Shown here piece after piece: positions 27,420-36,497 of a stretch of DNA of 64,000 bases. Every line of letters begins with the position of its first letter. Within the stretch, counting starts at the first letter, position 1. The position numbers and the translations under genes are program-made. Source of the stretch: Ornithinibacillus halotolerans (GTDB taxonomy: Bacteria > Bacillota > Bacilli > Bacillales > Amphibacillaceae); contig NZ_BMEY01000002.1 in the NCBI RefSeq assembly GCF_014637405.1, forward strand, positions 200,030 through 264,029, given 5' to 3'. The notes beneath the pieces were generated by a model. It made no database searches. It worked only from the letters and a program-made list of their open reading frames with translations, and was not told the origin of the DNA.

Positions 27420-30311
27420 TTATGAAATACCTTCAATAGTAAACGTGTTGGATTTTAGTTTATCGGAACCAATTTTAGATCGGAACTCTGACCCAGTCAC
27501 TGTAATTGAATCATCTTCTCCAATGATACTAATTTCCGTTGGACGATTATACTTCGTTTCTTCCACTCGAACATCGATAATTTTACCTACAGACGGATAC
27601 AATTCTTCCAAATCCTGTTTGGTAATCGTGTAGTTCCACCAGTTATTAGAATAGACAAATGTATCGTACGGATCCTCTTTACCAACTAAGTAAGGAACAC
27701 TATTTCCCCATACATCTGCAGCATCTACGGTATGGCCTCCGGAAGATGCGGAATAAACGGCATCAATAAGGGTACCGTTATATACGATAACTTGTCCTTT
27801 CGTTTCAGCAATCGCTTGATTAATTTTATTCACATATACTTCAGGAATACTCGTTGGAACACCATGATAAACTTGAGAACGGACCGTATCATAAACATCG
27901 AAATTTCTATCATAATCTCTCTGGATTTCTTTCAATACATACGTGCGGGCTGCTAATGTTTGTGTTTTATACAAGTCCATATTATTCCAACTTGGGATGA
28001 TTTCATATGGGACCACACCCTTTAAATAACTCTCCACATTGATGTGATTAACGAGATCCAGCTTTCCAGCATCTTCTGAAATATAAAATATCCCCTCATA
28101 TTGCTGGTCTTTAAAATGTAACAATCCACCTTGTGTAGATGAAATTTGCAGCTGGGATTCACGTGTATACGTATTGCCACTATTTTTAATGACATATTCT
28201 CCATTCTCATATTGAATAGAAGTTACCGTATGAGCTGGAAATTCTTTATCACCGACTTGGTAAGGTTGGTCACTAGAAATGGTTATAGTACTTGCATTTT
28301 GTGCTAACAGGACTCTTACTAGTTGATTCTCTGTATCACGAGTACTTAACTCTACACCAGTATAGTAATATTTAATAATTTCCTCGTAGGAATGTCCTGC
28401 TTTTGCCATACCATAAGCACCGTATTGTGTCATTCCAACCGCATGGCCATAGCCTTTACCAGTAATGTAAAAGCTATTAATTTCAACAACGGCTTCACGT
28501 ACTTCTGCGATTTTCTGTAATGTTCTTGCGTCGGCAATCCCACTAACAGGTAGATTGTATTGTCGTTGAAAATCTTCCACGGCTCTTTTCGTACTGGAAC
28601 CAAAATAATTGGTCGGTGAATTCTTCCATTTGACGATACCGATTTTTTCTAAATCCTTTTTTAACTGAATCGCATCTTCATGCCGATTTCCATCTTGAAG
28701 TGGACTCGCTAATATGTCGTCTATCTTTTGTAATGTTGCTTGATCAGCAATTCCCGTCGCTTCTAGCCCGTAATAGGATTGGAAGTTTTGTAAGGCATTT
28801 GCAGAAGAAGGGCCAAAAAAATTATTCGGTGTATTCTTCCACGAAATAAACCCTAATTGTTCCAAATTTATTTTTAAATCAATGGCGTCTGAACGGTACA
28901 TTCCTTCACGCATTGGGGCATTAGCCGCATCCTCCAATGTGGACATGGTTACCGAATCGACGACACCAGTTGCTGGTAGACCATAATCGGATTGAAACGA
29001 TATAACTGCTGCTTTCGTTTGCGAACCATAATAGCCAGTTGGTTCATTTTTCCATTTCACATATCCTAATATTTCGAGATTCTTTTTCATATCGACTGCA
29101 TCGGGACGATTCATTCCAACGTGAAGCGGTTGCTGTGCCAATTCTTGTAGCTTGGAGAAAGTTAGTTGGTCTGCAATCCCTGAAACAGGGAGATTATTAT
29201 CTTGTTGAAAACGTTGAACCGCTTCTTTCGTACTGGAACCGAAGAAGTTGTTCGGTGGGTTCTTCCAACTCACATAGCCTAATATTTCTAAATTTATCTT
29301 TAATTGAATGGCATCATCATGTCGATTCCCATCCTGGAGTGGACTAGATAATATGTTATCGATTTTTGCTAATGTATCCTGGTCAGCAACTCCCGTTTCA
29401 TTGAGTCCGTAAAAAGCTTGAAAGTCTAATAAAGCCTGTTCAGATGACCTACCGAAGTAATCAGTCGGTGGGTTCTTCCACTCCACAAACCCTAACGTAT
29501 CTAAATTTTCTTTTAAGATGACAACATCATCTCGGTGCATTCCGAATTGAATGGGCTCATTCTCTAATTCAGGTGCTTCTGGTTCTTGAACGGTATCCGT
29601 AGGCTCAGGATTGGCTTGTTCACCCTCAACCAAGTCGGATTCAGTGGTATCTGTATTTGGAATAATTAATTGTTGGCCAACATAAATGACATCACTAGTT
29701 AAGTTGTTTGCTTCCTTAATTTCATCGATGGTGACATGATGTTGATTAGAGATTCGTGTTAACGTATCTCCAGCCATAACAATGTACGTCGTTTCTTGTG
29801 GCGTATCTTGTGTTGTATCGGATGGTTCATCTGTATCCGGACTAGGAACTGGTTCTTCGGTATCATCTATCGTAGGGGGCTCGGGTTCTGGAACTGGCTC
29901 TACAGTATCATCTTCCGTAGAGGGCTCCGGTTCTGGAACGGGCTCTTGAATGTTTTCATTACCATCATCGGTTTGAGTAGTAGTTGTATCGTCCAATGGT
30001 ACGGTATCTTCTGCTTGGATGACATATTCAATATTTTCCCCCGAAGGATCAGTTGCTAAATCTTGAGCAAATGTTTGGATTGGTAATACTGTTAAAATCA
30101 TCGTACCAAATGCTATTTTTACGATTCCGGATTTAATATTTGGTAGATGTGTTTTGAAATAGTTTTTTACTTCACTCTCTAAGGACTTTTTATTTCCTTT
30201 ACTAAAAAACTCCTTACTAAACTCCTCATGTCCAAATCGCTTATCTAAGTATAACGTAACGATGAGTTCATCATTATTTGTTTCGACTGAATGGTTAATA
30301 AAAAGACTCAC
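27420..30311 (-). CDS. SpoIID/LytB-domain protein with LysM and five wall-binding repeats
   Basis: 963 residues from GTG on the complement behind AGGAG. Order: a conserved ~60-residue cytoplasmic segment ending in a membrane helix (IVKIAFGTMILTVLP, ~62-77); acidic proline-rich linker; LysM (~178-222); five ~71-residue PG_binding_1-type repeats (~255-610) matching those of the two autolysins; SpoIID/LytB region (~620-950). GHAVGMTQYGAYGMA lies at the start of the catalytic region rather than the end, and VVPYEIIPSW and ASSGGHTVDA follow. SpoIID-type proteins cut or activate cutting of glycan strands; LytB is an amidase enhancer. It probably cooperates with the amidase at 16041. Confidence 0.83.
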   Translation of the reverse strand: MSLFINHSVETNNDELIVTLYLDKRFGHEEFSKEFFSKGNKKSLESEVKNYFKTHLPNIKSGIVKIAFGTMILTVLPIQTFAQDLATDPSGENIEYVIQAEDTVPLDDTTTTQTDDGNENIQEPVPEPEPSTEDDTVEPVPEPEPPTIDDTEEPVPSPDTDEPSDTTQDTPQETTYIVMAGDTLTRISNQHHVTIDEIKEANNLTSDVIYVGQQLIIPNTDTTESDLVEGEQANPEPTDTVQEPEAPELENEPIQFGMHRDDVVILKENLDTLGFVEWKNPPTDYFGRSSEQALLDFQAFYGLNETGVADQDTLAKIDNILSSPLQDGNRHDDAIQLKINLEILGYVSWKNPPNNFFGSSTKEAVQRFQQDNNLPVSGIADQLTFSKLQELAQQPLHVGMNRPDAVDMKKNLEILGYVKWKNEPTGYYGSQTKAAVISFQSDYGLPATGVVDSVTMSTLEDAANAPMREGMYRSDAIDLKINLEQLGFISWKNTPNNFFGPSSANALQNFQSYYGLEATGIADQATLQKIDDILASPLQDGNRHEDAIQLKKDLEKIGIVKWKNSPTNYFGSSTKRAVEDFQRQYNLPVSGIADARTLQKIAEVREAVVEINSFYITGKGYGHAVGMTQYGAYGMAKAGHSYEEIIKYYYTGVELSTRDTENQLVRVLLAQNASTITISSDQPYQVGDKEFPAHTVTSIQYENGEYVIKNSGNTYTRESQLQISSTQGGLLHFKDQQYEGIFYISEDAGKLDLVNHINVESYLKGVVPYEIIPSWNNMDLYKTQTLAARTYVLKEIQRDYDRNFDVYDTVRSQVYHGVPTSIPEVYVNKINQAIAETKGQVIVYNGTLIDAVYSASSGGHTVDAADVWGNSVPYLVGKEDPYDTFVYSNNWWNYTITKQDLEELYPSVGKIIDVRVEETKYNRPTEISIIGEDDSITVTGSEFRSKIGSDKLKSNTFTIEGIS

Positions 30312-30457
30312 AATACCACTCCTAAAATATAACTTAGGATTAGCATGAGCAATTTAGCGGAGTAAATACCTAGAACTATCATAGATGCTTCTACTAAGAA
30401 AAAAGTCGTAAATAGTAGAATTTTGCATCATTTACACGAAGAAAACATGGGAAATTA

Positions 30458-30486
30458 TTCACATGATGGGGAATTTATACTATAGT
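30458..30486 (+). promoter_or_regulatory. Predicted promoter of the acidic membrane protein gene
   Basis: TTCACA (30458-30463) and TATAGT (30481-30486) are spaced by 17 bases, 30 bases before the TTG start, in the divergent region shared with the SpoIID-like gene. Confidence 0.5.
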
Positions 30487-30516
30487 TAAACTAGAGATAG
30501 GATTAGGGGGGATAAC

Positions 30517-31278
30517 TTGGAAGTTAAAAGAGAGACGATTGGCCTAATCGCATCAGTCTTATTAGTACTGCCTTTACTTGGCGGAGGGTTCTGGGTAATT
30601 AACAGTTTAACGAACCAGCCTGAAGAAACTATGGTAAGTAAACAGTCTGATCAAATAAAAGAAAGTTCGAATGATAGTCAGGAACAAGATCCTGCATTAG
30701 ATAATGAAGAGGAAAATAATCATGAAGATGCTGTTCTTGAAATAGAGGAAAAAGATGAACCAGCTACTATCGAGGAAGAAATTCAAGATGAAGATGATCC
30801 TTTAGAAGAAATGGAAGACGCTGATACAAAGGATACATCAATTCCAGCAACGACGATTCAACAGGATAACAATAAAAATCATAACGTAAATTCTACTATA
30901 AATTCTTCAAATGAAGCGTCAAATAAAGAACCAACTCAAACTGATTCAGAAAGTATGAGAACAACAGGACAAAATGAGCCAGAAAAGAAGACCGATAAAA
31001 ATACGGGTAACACTTCTAATAAAAAGGAATCGTCTAATGATGGAACGAATGTTAAAGAAGATGACGGTAAGGGTAGCGAAAACAAAGGTGAAAATCCTTC
31101 GAATAAGCCCACGAAGCCAGATACGAACAAACCTGAAACACCACCAGTAGACAATACAGAACCGGAAGATGAAAAAGGTGAACAAAAACCCCCTGTTGAG
31201 GAAGAAGAGGAACAACAACCTCCATTAGAAGAAGAGAATAATTCATCTCCTGCTGAAACAGAGGATGGTTTGGATTAA
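30517..31278 (+). CDS. Membrane-anchored acidic low-complexity protein, unknown function
   Basis: 253 residues from TTG with a strong AGGGGGGA site upstream. One N-terminal membrane helix (IASVLLVLPLLGGGFWV, ~10-27) is followed by a strongly acidic extracellular stretch (runs of Glu/Asp), an Asn/Ser/Thr-rich middle and a Pro/Glu-rich C-terminus (PPVEEEEEQQPPLEEE). No catalytic motif or known domain was recognised. Such composition suits a wall-spanning or ion-binding stalk and could suit a salt-adapted surface. It is divergent from the SpoIID-like gene and flanked downstream by a MITE-like repeat. Confidence 0.65.
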   Translation: MEVKRETIGLIASVLLVLPLLGGGFWVINSLTNQPEETMVSKQSDQIKESSNDSQEQDPALDNEEENNHEDAVLEIEEKDEPATIEEEIQDEDDPLEEMEDADTKDTSIPATTIQQDNNKNHNVNSTINSSNEASNKEPTQTDSESMRTTGQNEPEKKTDKNTGNTSNKKESSNDGTNVKEDDGKGSENKGENPSNKPTKPDTNKPETPPVDNTEPEDEKGEQKPPVEEEEEQQPPLEEENNSSPAETEDGLD

Positions 31279-31307
31279 TAAAAAGTACATATATGATACA
31301 AGTACAT

Positions 31308-31663
31308 GAGGTTGTGACATAATTTTAATAAAGGCAGTAAATTACGAACAATCACCACACTAGCCCCGGAAATATACGGAGACTCCTTGAAAAAGAAGAA
31401 CGCTTTTTCTGCGTGCGATGTATCGCTGACGAAGCGTTCCTTGTCTTGTGGGAGGAAAGGCATCGGTGAGACCCCTCAAGAGCGACAGCTCTGAGGAGGC
31501 TCACCAGCCGCCTGCGGCAAGGTAGACACCGCGATGGTTCTTTCGAGCGGATGTCGCCCCTGTACTCGAAAGTGAAAGCGCAGTATATTTCCGGGGCGGG
31601 TTAGATGCGCTTACTTTAATATTCGAATTTATCCTTGTGAGAAATAGTTTTGTCCCGACCTCT
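31308..31663 (+). repeat. Long interspersed MITE-like repeat, copy B
   Basis: Fills the 383-base gap after the acidic protein gene. Outer ends are GAGGTTGTGACAT (31308-31320) and TTGTCCCGACCTC (to 31662), the second touching the stop codon of the LCP gene on the other strand. The inner stem CCCCGGAAATATAC (31364-31377) pairs with GTATATTTCCGGGG (31583-31596). Direct repeat of copy A, about 4.3 kb apart. Confidence 0.75.
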
Positions 31664-32636
31664 ATAACTCCAAATGCGCTCTCAACATCGCCTTTGTTTC
31701 CTCCAGCGCCGCCTGATCCAACATATAATAGAAAATACCTGCCGGCTGAGAATCGTAGCCAACTAATGTGTACGTTTCAATATCCAGTTCATTTCCTCCA
31801 ATTCCATAAGAGACAAAGCTTTTCATTTCATCAAACGTCATGTTCGTTGTCATGTTGCCACCGACGGCTTGGATGACATTGTCTAATTTGAAAAATGACC
31901 CAAGAGAGACAGATTTTTTCACGATGGCTTTAATAATTTCCTGTTGTCTTTTTCCTCGTTCGATATCATTATCCAATTTTCTCGTACGAGCTAATGCTAA
32001 TGCTTCTTCACCATTTAATGTTTGTTCACCTGGCATTAGATGAATGGCGCCTTTTACGTCTTGGGAATTTGATTCGTAAAACTCATATGGAACATTCACT
32101 TTTATTCCGTCGATTGCGTCCACGACATCGACAAATGCTTCAAAATTCATCTTCACGAAATAATCGACTGGAATATCAAATAAATTCTCCACCGTATCAA
32201 TCGTTGCTTTTACGCCCCCATAGGCGTGGGCATGGTTAATTTTTGTTTCATATCCGACCTCTGGGATATAGACATAGGAGTCCCGTGGAATACTAACAAG
32301 CTTGACGCTTTTTTCCTTCTGATTTAATGTCGCTAACATTAATGTGTCTGATCGTGGGTTTCCTTGGTCTTTCCGATGTTCACTCGTGTCTACCCCAATA
32401 ATTAAGACAGAAACATTGTGGATATTCGGGTCGACTGCTTGATCACGAAGATCCGATTTATCTCGCCCTGCATCTTCGTAGGAGTCGGTAACAATTTGAT
32501 TGGCTGTGTTATAAAGAGAGACGAAGTAATACACACCAAAGAGGATGATGGCTAATAAAGGAATGAGTAGAAATCGCTTCTTGAATTTGCGTGTATGGCG
32601 TTTTTTTCGAGTTGGTGGTGTATCTTTGTCAGGCAT
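31662..32636 (-). CDS. LytR-CpsA-Psr (LCP) family wall-polymer ligase, copy 2
   Basis: 324 residues, ATG behind GGGAGGGAATC on the complement. A basic N-terminus (KKRHTRKFKKRF), one membrane helix (~21-40) and an LCP domain: PRSDTLMLATL (~96), LVSIPRDSYVYIP (~113), INHAHAYGGV (~135) and LARTRKLDNDIERGKRQQ (~213). All key arginines and aspartates are present. It is separated by about 180 bases from the next LCP gene, also on the minus strand, and the two look like a tandem duplication. Likely transfers a lipid-linked anionic polymer to peptidoglycan. Confidence 0.9.
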   Translation of the reverse strand: MPDKDTPPTRKKRHTRKFKKRFLLIPLLAIILFGVYYFVSLYNTANQIVTDSYEDAGRDKSDLRDQAVDPNIHNVSVLIIGVDTSEHRKDQGNPRSDTLMLATLNQKEKSVKLVSIPRDSYVYIPEVGYETKINHAHAYGGVKATIDTVENLFDIPVDYFVKMNFEAFVDVVDAIDGIKVNVPYEFYESNSQDVKGAIHLMPGEQTLNGEEALALARTRKLDNDIERGKRQQEIIKAIVKKSVSLGSFFKLDNVIQAVGGNMTTNMTFDEMKSFVSYGIGGNELDIETYTLVGYDSQPAGIFYYMLDQAALEETKAMLRAHLEL

Positions 32637-32771
32637 AAAAGATTCCCTCCCTAAATGAGGTGTTTTTTATGTTGTATTTACATATACTACCGTTATGAAT
32701 TAGTGAATGGTTAACTACAAATCCATGTCTTGTTATTCTTGGATTTAAAACGAATTCATATACATGACAAC

Positions 32772-32800
32772 AAAAAAATCTGCCATCAAATGATAGCAGA
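32772..32800 (-). terminator. Terminator of the third LCP gene (minus strand)
   Basis: On the complement TCTGCTATCA and TGATGGCAGA form a stem with a 2-base loop followed by seven T, just past the stop codon at 32816. Confidence 0.8.
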
Positions 32801-32815
32801 CTTAAGTTACATTAT

Positions 32816-33856
32816 TTATTCTACGCCACTCGCTGTATCTAACGAGTGTGTACTAGAATCTGTTAAAGTCGTTTTCACTTCTAAATGTTCTTTTAATGTT
32901 TCTTTTGTTTCTTCTAATGCTAATTCATCTAATTTCCAATACCAAATACTTGCAGGCATGTAACTTTCACCAGCTAGAGTCATAGTTTCAAAGTCCAGAT
33001 TTCCACCACTAGTTACATAGCTTACAAGACTTTTCATATCACTAAACGACATATTGGTTGTCATATTGGATCCAACGGCTTCGATCACATTATCTAGTTT
33101 TAAAATGTTGTTTGCTTGTAGTGATTTTTTAATCGTTGCTTTGACAATTTCCATTTGACGTTTTCCACGCTCAATGTCACTGTCATATTTTCTCGTACGA
33201 GCTAATGCTAGTGCTTGCTCACCGTTTAGTAATTGTTCACCAGGTAATAAGTGAATCGCATTTTTCTTATCATTAGAATCGGACTCCCATAATTCATATG
33301 GAACTTCAGCCGTAATTCCACCGATAACATCCACTACTTCAGTAAACGCATGGAAGTTTAATTTCACATAGTAATCAACGGGAACATCTAATAATTGTTC
33401 CACCGTTTCAATCGTTGCTTTCGGTCCACCGAATGCATGGGCATGGTTAATTTTATCGTTGTAACCAACCTCAGGAATATACACGTAAGAATCTCTCGGA
33501 ATGCTTACTAATTTGACACTTTTATCCTTTTTATTCAATGTCGCAAGGATTAACGTATCCGAACGGGAATAACCATCATTCGCACGGTGTTCACTTTCAT
33601 CGACACCGATGATTAAGATCGAAATATTATCTTCTTTCGGATTTACTCTTGTTTCCCTCAAGTTAGATTTTTCTCTACCATCATCTTCATATGCATTGGA
33701 GATGACTTCGTCTGCAGTTGTATAGAAGTTAATGAGAAATCCTCCACCAACTAGTAGTAAAATGATAAAAGGTGCTAAGATAAAATATATTTTTTTTGAT
33801 TTTTTAGTTGTTTGTCTTTTTTCCATTCGGGTTCTCGCGTCTTTTTGCTTTTTCAT
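32816..33856 (-). CDS. LytR-CpsA-Psr (LCP) family wall-polymer ligase, copy 3
   Basis: 346 residues when started at the ATG at 33856, which follows GGAAGGGAA; the longer in-frame start at 33940 lacks such a site. A basic cytoplasmic tail, a membrane helix (FILAPFIILLLVGGG, ~24-42) and an LCP domain with SRSDTLILATL, LVSIPRDSYVYIP, INHAHAFGGP and LARTRKYDSDIERGKRQ. Most similar to copies 1 and 2. Its gene lies next to tagD and ugd, fitting attachment of teichoic or teichuronic acid. LCP redundancy is normal in bacilli, but four in one region is notable. Confidence 0.9.
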   Translation of the reverse strand: MKKQKDARTRMEKRQTTKKSKKIYFILAPFIILLLVGGGFLINFYTTADEVISNAYEDDGREKSNLRETRVNPKEDNISILIIGVDESEHRANDGYSRSDTLILATLNKKDKSVKLVSIPRDSYVYIPEVGYNDKINHAHAFGGPKATIETVEQLLDVPVDYYVKLNFHAFTEVVDVIGGITAEVPYELWESDSNDKKNAIHLLPGEQLLNGEQALALARTRKYDSDIERGKRQMEIVKATIKKSLQANNILKLDNVIEAVGSNMTTNMSFSDMKSLVSYVTSGGNLDFETMTLAGESYMPASIWYWKLDELALEETKETLKEHLEVKTTLTDSSTHSLDTASGVE

Positions 33857-33991
33857 TGCAAGTGTTCCCTTCCTTATCATAATTTGATAAACCTTTTTTA
33901 TTCTACAACAGAACGTTTCATTTGAACATCCTATTTTCATAGAAATTTGATAGATTTCCCAACTACCATAATTAGACGAAATTCTTGGCCA

Positions 33992-34384
33992 TTAAGTTTC
34001 ACTTTTTAATGTATTCTTTATAATTGTTGTCGAAATTCCTTCTGTTCTTGGTAAGTAGATGACGGAACAATAGGCTTTTAACTCGTCAAACTTGCCTTCC
34101 CAGTCATCTCCCATGACGAAGGTGCTAATATTATATTTTTTAATATCTTCAATCTTCTGTTCCCAAGAGTATTCAGGGATGACTTGATCGACATAACGAA
34201 TCGATTCGAGAATTACTTTGCGCTCTTCAAAGCTGTACTGTGCCTCTTTATTTTTCAACTGGTTGAATTCATCGGTTGAAACACCAACAATTAAATAATC
34301 TCCCAGTTCTTTCGCACGTCGAAGAATATTGACATGTCCAATATGGAGTAAATCGAAAGTGCCATATGTGATTACTTTCTTCAT
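33992..34384 (-). CDS. tagD: Glycerol-3-phosphate cytidylyltransferase
   Basis: 130 residues from the ATG at 34384; that gives the family's usual length and its conserved beginning KKVITYGTFDLLHIGH. The TTG extension to 34399 is less likely. Signature residues: HxGH of the nucleotidyltransferase fold (HIGH, ~15), FVMGDDWEGKFD (~91) and the ISTTIIK motif (~118). It makes CDP-glycerol from CTP and glycerol-3-phosphate for poly(glycerol phosphate) wall teichoic acid. Closely matches my recollection of the B. subtilis protein. Divergent from ugd; the other tag genes are not in the window. Confidence 0.95.
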   Translation of the reverse strand: MKKVITYGTFDLLHIGHVNILRRAKELGDYLIVGVSTDEFNQLKNKEAQYSFEERKVILESIRYVDQVIPEYSWEQKIEDIKKYNISTFVMGDDWEGKFDELKAYCSVIYLPRTEGISTTIIKNTLKSET

Positions 34385-34514
34385 CGCCTCACCCCACAAT
34401 TGGTAAAAAATTCTTCTTCATAGTGTATCATATTCCGTCGATTCTTACACCCTAATTTAGCGTGAAAATTGTGGATTTATGTTTCTTTTTACTTTTGGGA
34501 TTAGGGCAACCATT

Positions 34515-34543
34515 TGTAGATTCGAAAGTTGTTTAATATAATG
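34515..34543 (+). promoter_or_regulatory. Predicted sigma-A-type promoter of ugd
   Basis: TTGTAG (34515-34520), 17-base spacer and a perfect TATAAT (34538-34543), 41 bases before the ugd start. Confidence 0.7.
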
Positions 34544-34583
34544 ATGGTATTAGCTCATTTTTGGTAACGAAAGTAGGGAAAAG

Positions 34584-35750
34584 ATGAAAATTACAATTGC
34601 TGGAACAGGGTATGTCGGCCTTTCCAATGCTGTTCTTTTAGCGCAACACCATGACGTTATGGCACTGGATATTATTCCAGAAAAAGTAGACATGATAAAT
34701 AATAAGATTTCTCCAATTGAGGATAAAGAAATTCAAGTATACTTGAGAACGAAAAAACTGAATTTGCAAGCAACGACGGATGTCGAAGTAGCGTACAAAG
34801 ATGCACAATATGTCGTAGTCGCAACACCAACGAATTATGATACGGAAAAAGACTTTTTTGATACGAGTAGTGTCGAAGGTGTTATTGCTGACGTCTTAAA
34901 AATTAATCCAAATGCAACCATTGTGATTAAATCAACGATTCCTGTTGGGTACACCGATGAAGTAAGCAAAAAATTTAACGCAGACAATATTATTTTCTCT
35001 CCGGAGTTTTTAAGAGAAGGGAAAGCATTATATGATAATCTATACCCATCTCGAATTATTGTCGGCGAGCAATCCGAACGGGCAAAAGTATTTGCGGATC
35101 TATTAGTCGAGGGAGCGTTAAAAGAGGATATTCCTGTCCTATTTACAAATGCGACAGAAGCGGAAGCCATTAAACTGTTTGCCAATACGTATCTAGCCAT
35201 GCGCGTATCGTTCTTTAATGAACTCGACTCGTATGCAGAGTTGAAAGGATTAGACACGAAACAGATTATTGATGGGATTGGTCTTGACCCTCGAATCGGT
35301 GGTCATTATAATAATCCATCATTTGGTTATGGAGGCTACTGCCTGCCTAAAGATACGAAGCAGCTACGTGCCAACTTTGCGGATGTGCCGAATAACTTGA
35401 TTCAAGCCATTGTCGATTCCAATGATACGAGAAAGAATCATATTGCAGCGCAAATTCTCGCCCGAAATCCGAAAGTCGTTGGATTATACCGATTAACGAT
35501 GAAAGAAGGATCGGATAACTTCCGTGAATCGGCCATTATTGATGTGATGAAACAAATTAAAGCGAGCGGTGTAGAAGTGGTCATTTATGAACCAACTTTA
35601 ACAGACGACACATTCCTAGATTCACGGGTCGTACATGAATTTGAAGCGTTTAAGGGAATCAGTGATGTCATCGTAGCGAATCGTTTGTCAGATGAATTAA
35701 AAGCAGTGAAAGAAAAAGTGTATACACGTGATGTGTTTAGTAGAGATTAA
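34584..35750 (+). CDS. ugd: UDP-glucose 6-dehydrogenase
   Basis: 388 residues, ATG behind GTAGGGA. The N-terminal Rossmann motif is [17 protein letters not shown] (~7), followed by the central-domain stretch [20 protein letters not shown] (~140) and the catalytic cysteine in [14 protein letters not shown] (~256). It oxidises UDP-glucose to UDP-glucuronate with two NAD+. The short ~390-residue form is common in capsule clusters. UDP-glucuronate is the precursor expected for teichuronic acid or a teichuronopeptide, and GtaB at 56984 would supply UDP-glucose. Single-gene unit with its own promoter and terminator. Confidence 0.93.
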   Translation: MKITIAGTGYVGLSNAVLLAQHHDVMALDIIPEKVDMINNKISPIEDKEIQVYLRTKKLNLQATTDVEVAYKDAQYVVVATPTNYDTEKDFFDTSSVEGVIADVLKINPNATIVIKSTIPVGYTDEVSKKFNADNIIFSPEFLREGKALYDNLYPSRIIVGEQSERAKVFADLLVEGALKEDIPVLFTNATEAEAIKLFANTYLAMRVSFFNELDSYAELKGLDTKQIIDGIGLDPRIGGHYNNPSFGYGGYCLPKDTKQLRANFADVPNNLIQAIVDSNDTRKNHIAAQILARNPKVVGLYRLTMKEGSDNFRESAIIDVMKQIKASGVEVVIYEPTLTDDTFLDSRVVHEFEAFKGISDVIVANRLSDELKAVKEKVYTRDVFSRD

Positions 35751-35766
35751 TATGTTTAAATTGGAG

Positions 35767-35806
35767 ACTCCCCAAAAGCGGTGATATCGTTTTTGGGGAG
35801 TTTTTT
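35767..35806 (+). terminator. Intrinsic terminator after ugd
   Basis: ACTCCCCAAAA and TTTTGGGGAGT form the stem, followed by six T, 16 bases past the stop codon. Confidence 0.9.
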
Positions 35807-35897
35807 GGTGTGGGTGGAAATTTTATAAAAAATTTTAAATAAGATGCCCCCTTTTTGATCTCCCTTTCGATTGTATTAGTGAAAGGAGGTGATCAGG

Positions 35898-36125
35898 ATG
35901 GCAGTAGCAGATATGACTAGCTCTACATTGCGTCTAGTGTTCCATAACGGGACAGATCCATTAAGCGGAAAGCCTGTTTATAAAGGAAAAAGCTTCAACA
36001 ACGTGAAAACGGAAGCAACCGCAGATCAATTGTACGAAATCGCAACCGCATTTGCTGGATTGCAACAACTTCCACTTTTCAACATCGAACGCCGCGACAA
36101 CTCAGATATTAGGGATGATAACTAA
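35898..36125 (+). CDS. DUF1659-family small protein
   Basis: 75 residues from the ATG at 35898, with AAAGGAGGTGATC 7-8 bases upstream (the GTG at 35889 lies inside that site). The sequence, with FHNGTDPLSGKPVYKGKSF (~17) and NNVKTEATADQLYEIATA, fits my memory of DUF1659, a short protein of bacilli that sits beside DUF2922 and YvrJ genes. Both those partners follow here. Function unknown; the very strong ribosome binding site suggests high expression. A REP palindrome begins 13 bases after its stop. Confidence 0.8.
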   Translation: MAVADMTSSTLRLVFHNGTDPLSGKPVYKGKSFNNVKTEATADQLYEIATAFAGLQQLPLFNIERRDNSDIRDDN

Positions 36126-36137
36126 GTGGGGAGTGTA

Positions 36138-36186
36138 GGGGGACAGTCCCCCGCCGCATTAAAGCGTTAAAGTGAGGGCAGTCCCC
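36138..36186 (+). repeat. REP palindrome pair, copy 1
   Basis: GGGGGACAGTCCCCC followed by GGGCAGTCCCC around a spacer containing AAAGCGTTAAAGTG. This is the reverse orientation of the most common form. It sits between the DUF1659 and DUF2922 genes. Confidence 0.8.
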
Positions 36187-36212
36187 ATCATAAAAAGAAA
36201 GGAGGGAATACG

Positions 36213-36428
36213 TTGAAAGCTCTTGAACTGAAGTTTGAAAATGAAGATGGCAAAATTGTCACCTATTCGATTGAAAATCCAATCGAGCCTGTTGATCCAG
36301 CTGCAGTAACAGCAGCAATGGATGTCATCTTAGCACAAAATGCTTTCACATCTAGTGGAGGCGACTTAGTTGCTAAGCATAGCGCACGTGTCGTCGAGCG
36401 CTACTCAGAAGATATTGAATTAGTGTAG
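36213..36428 (+). CDS. DUF2922-family small protein
   Basis: 71 residues from TTG at 36213 with AAAGGAGGG 8 bases upstream. The pattern LELKFENEDGKIVTYSI (~4) followed by NPIEPVDPAAVTAAMD (~22) is characteristic of DUF2922, a small protein paired with DUF1659 in many Bacillaceae. No catalytic residues, signal peptide or membrane segment. It is the middle member of a three-gene set and is followed by a terminator-like hairpin. Function unknown. Confidence 0.8.
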   Translation: MKALELKFENEDGKIVTYSIENPIEPVDPAAVTAAMDVILAQNAFTSSGGDLVAKHSARVVERYSEDIELV

Positions 36429-36435
36429 TCCGAGG

Positions 36436-36465
36436 AGGTTGCGGTGGAATCCATCGCAACCTTTT
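36436..36465 (+). terminator. Terminator-like hairpin between DUF2922 and YvrJ genes
   Basis: AGGTTGCG and CGCAACCT pair around an 11-base loop and are followed by TTTT. The short T tract suggests partial termination. Confidence 0.6.
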
Positions 36466-36497
36466 CTTATAACTTTAACTTTTAGGAGGTGAGAGGC

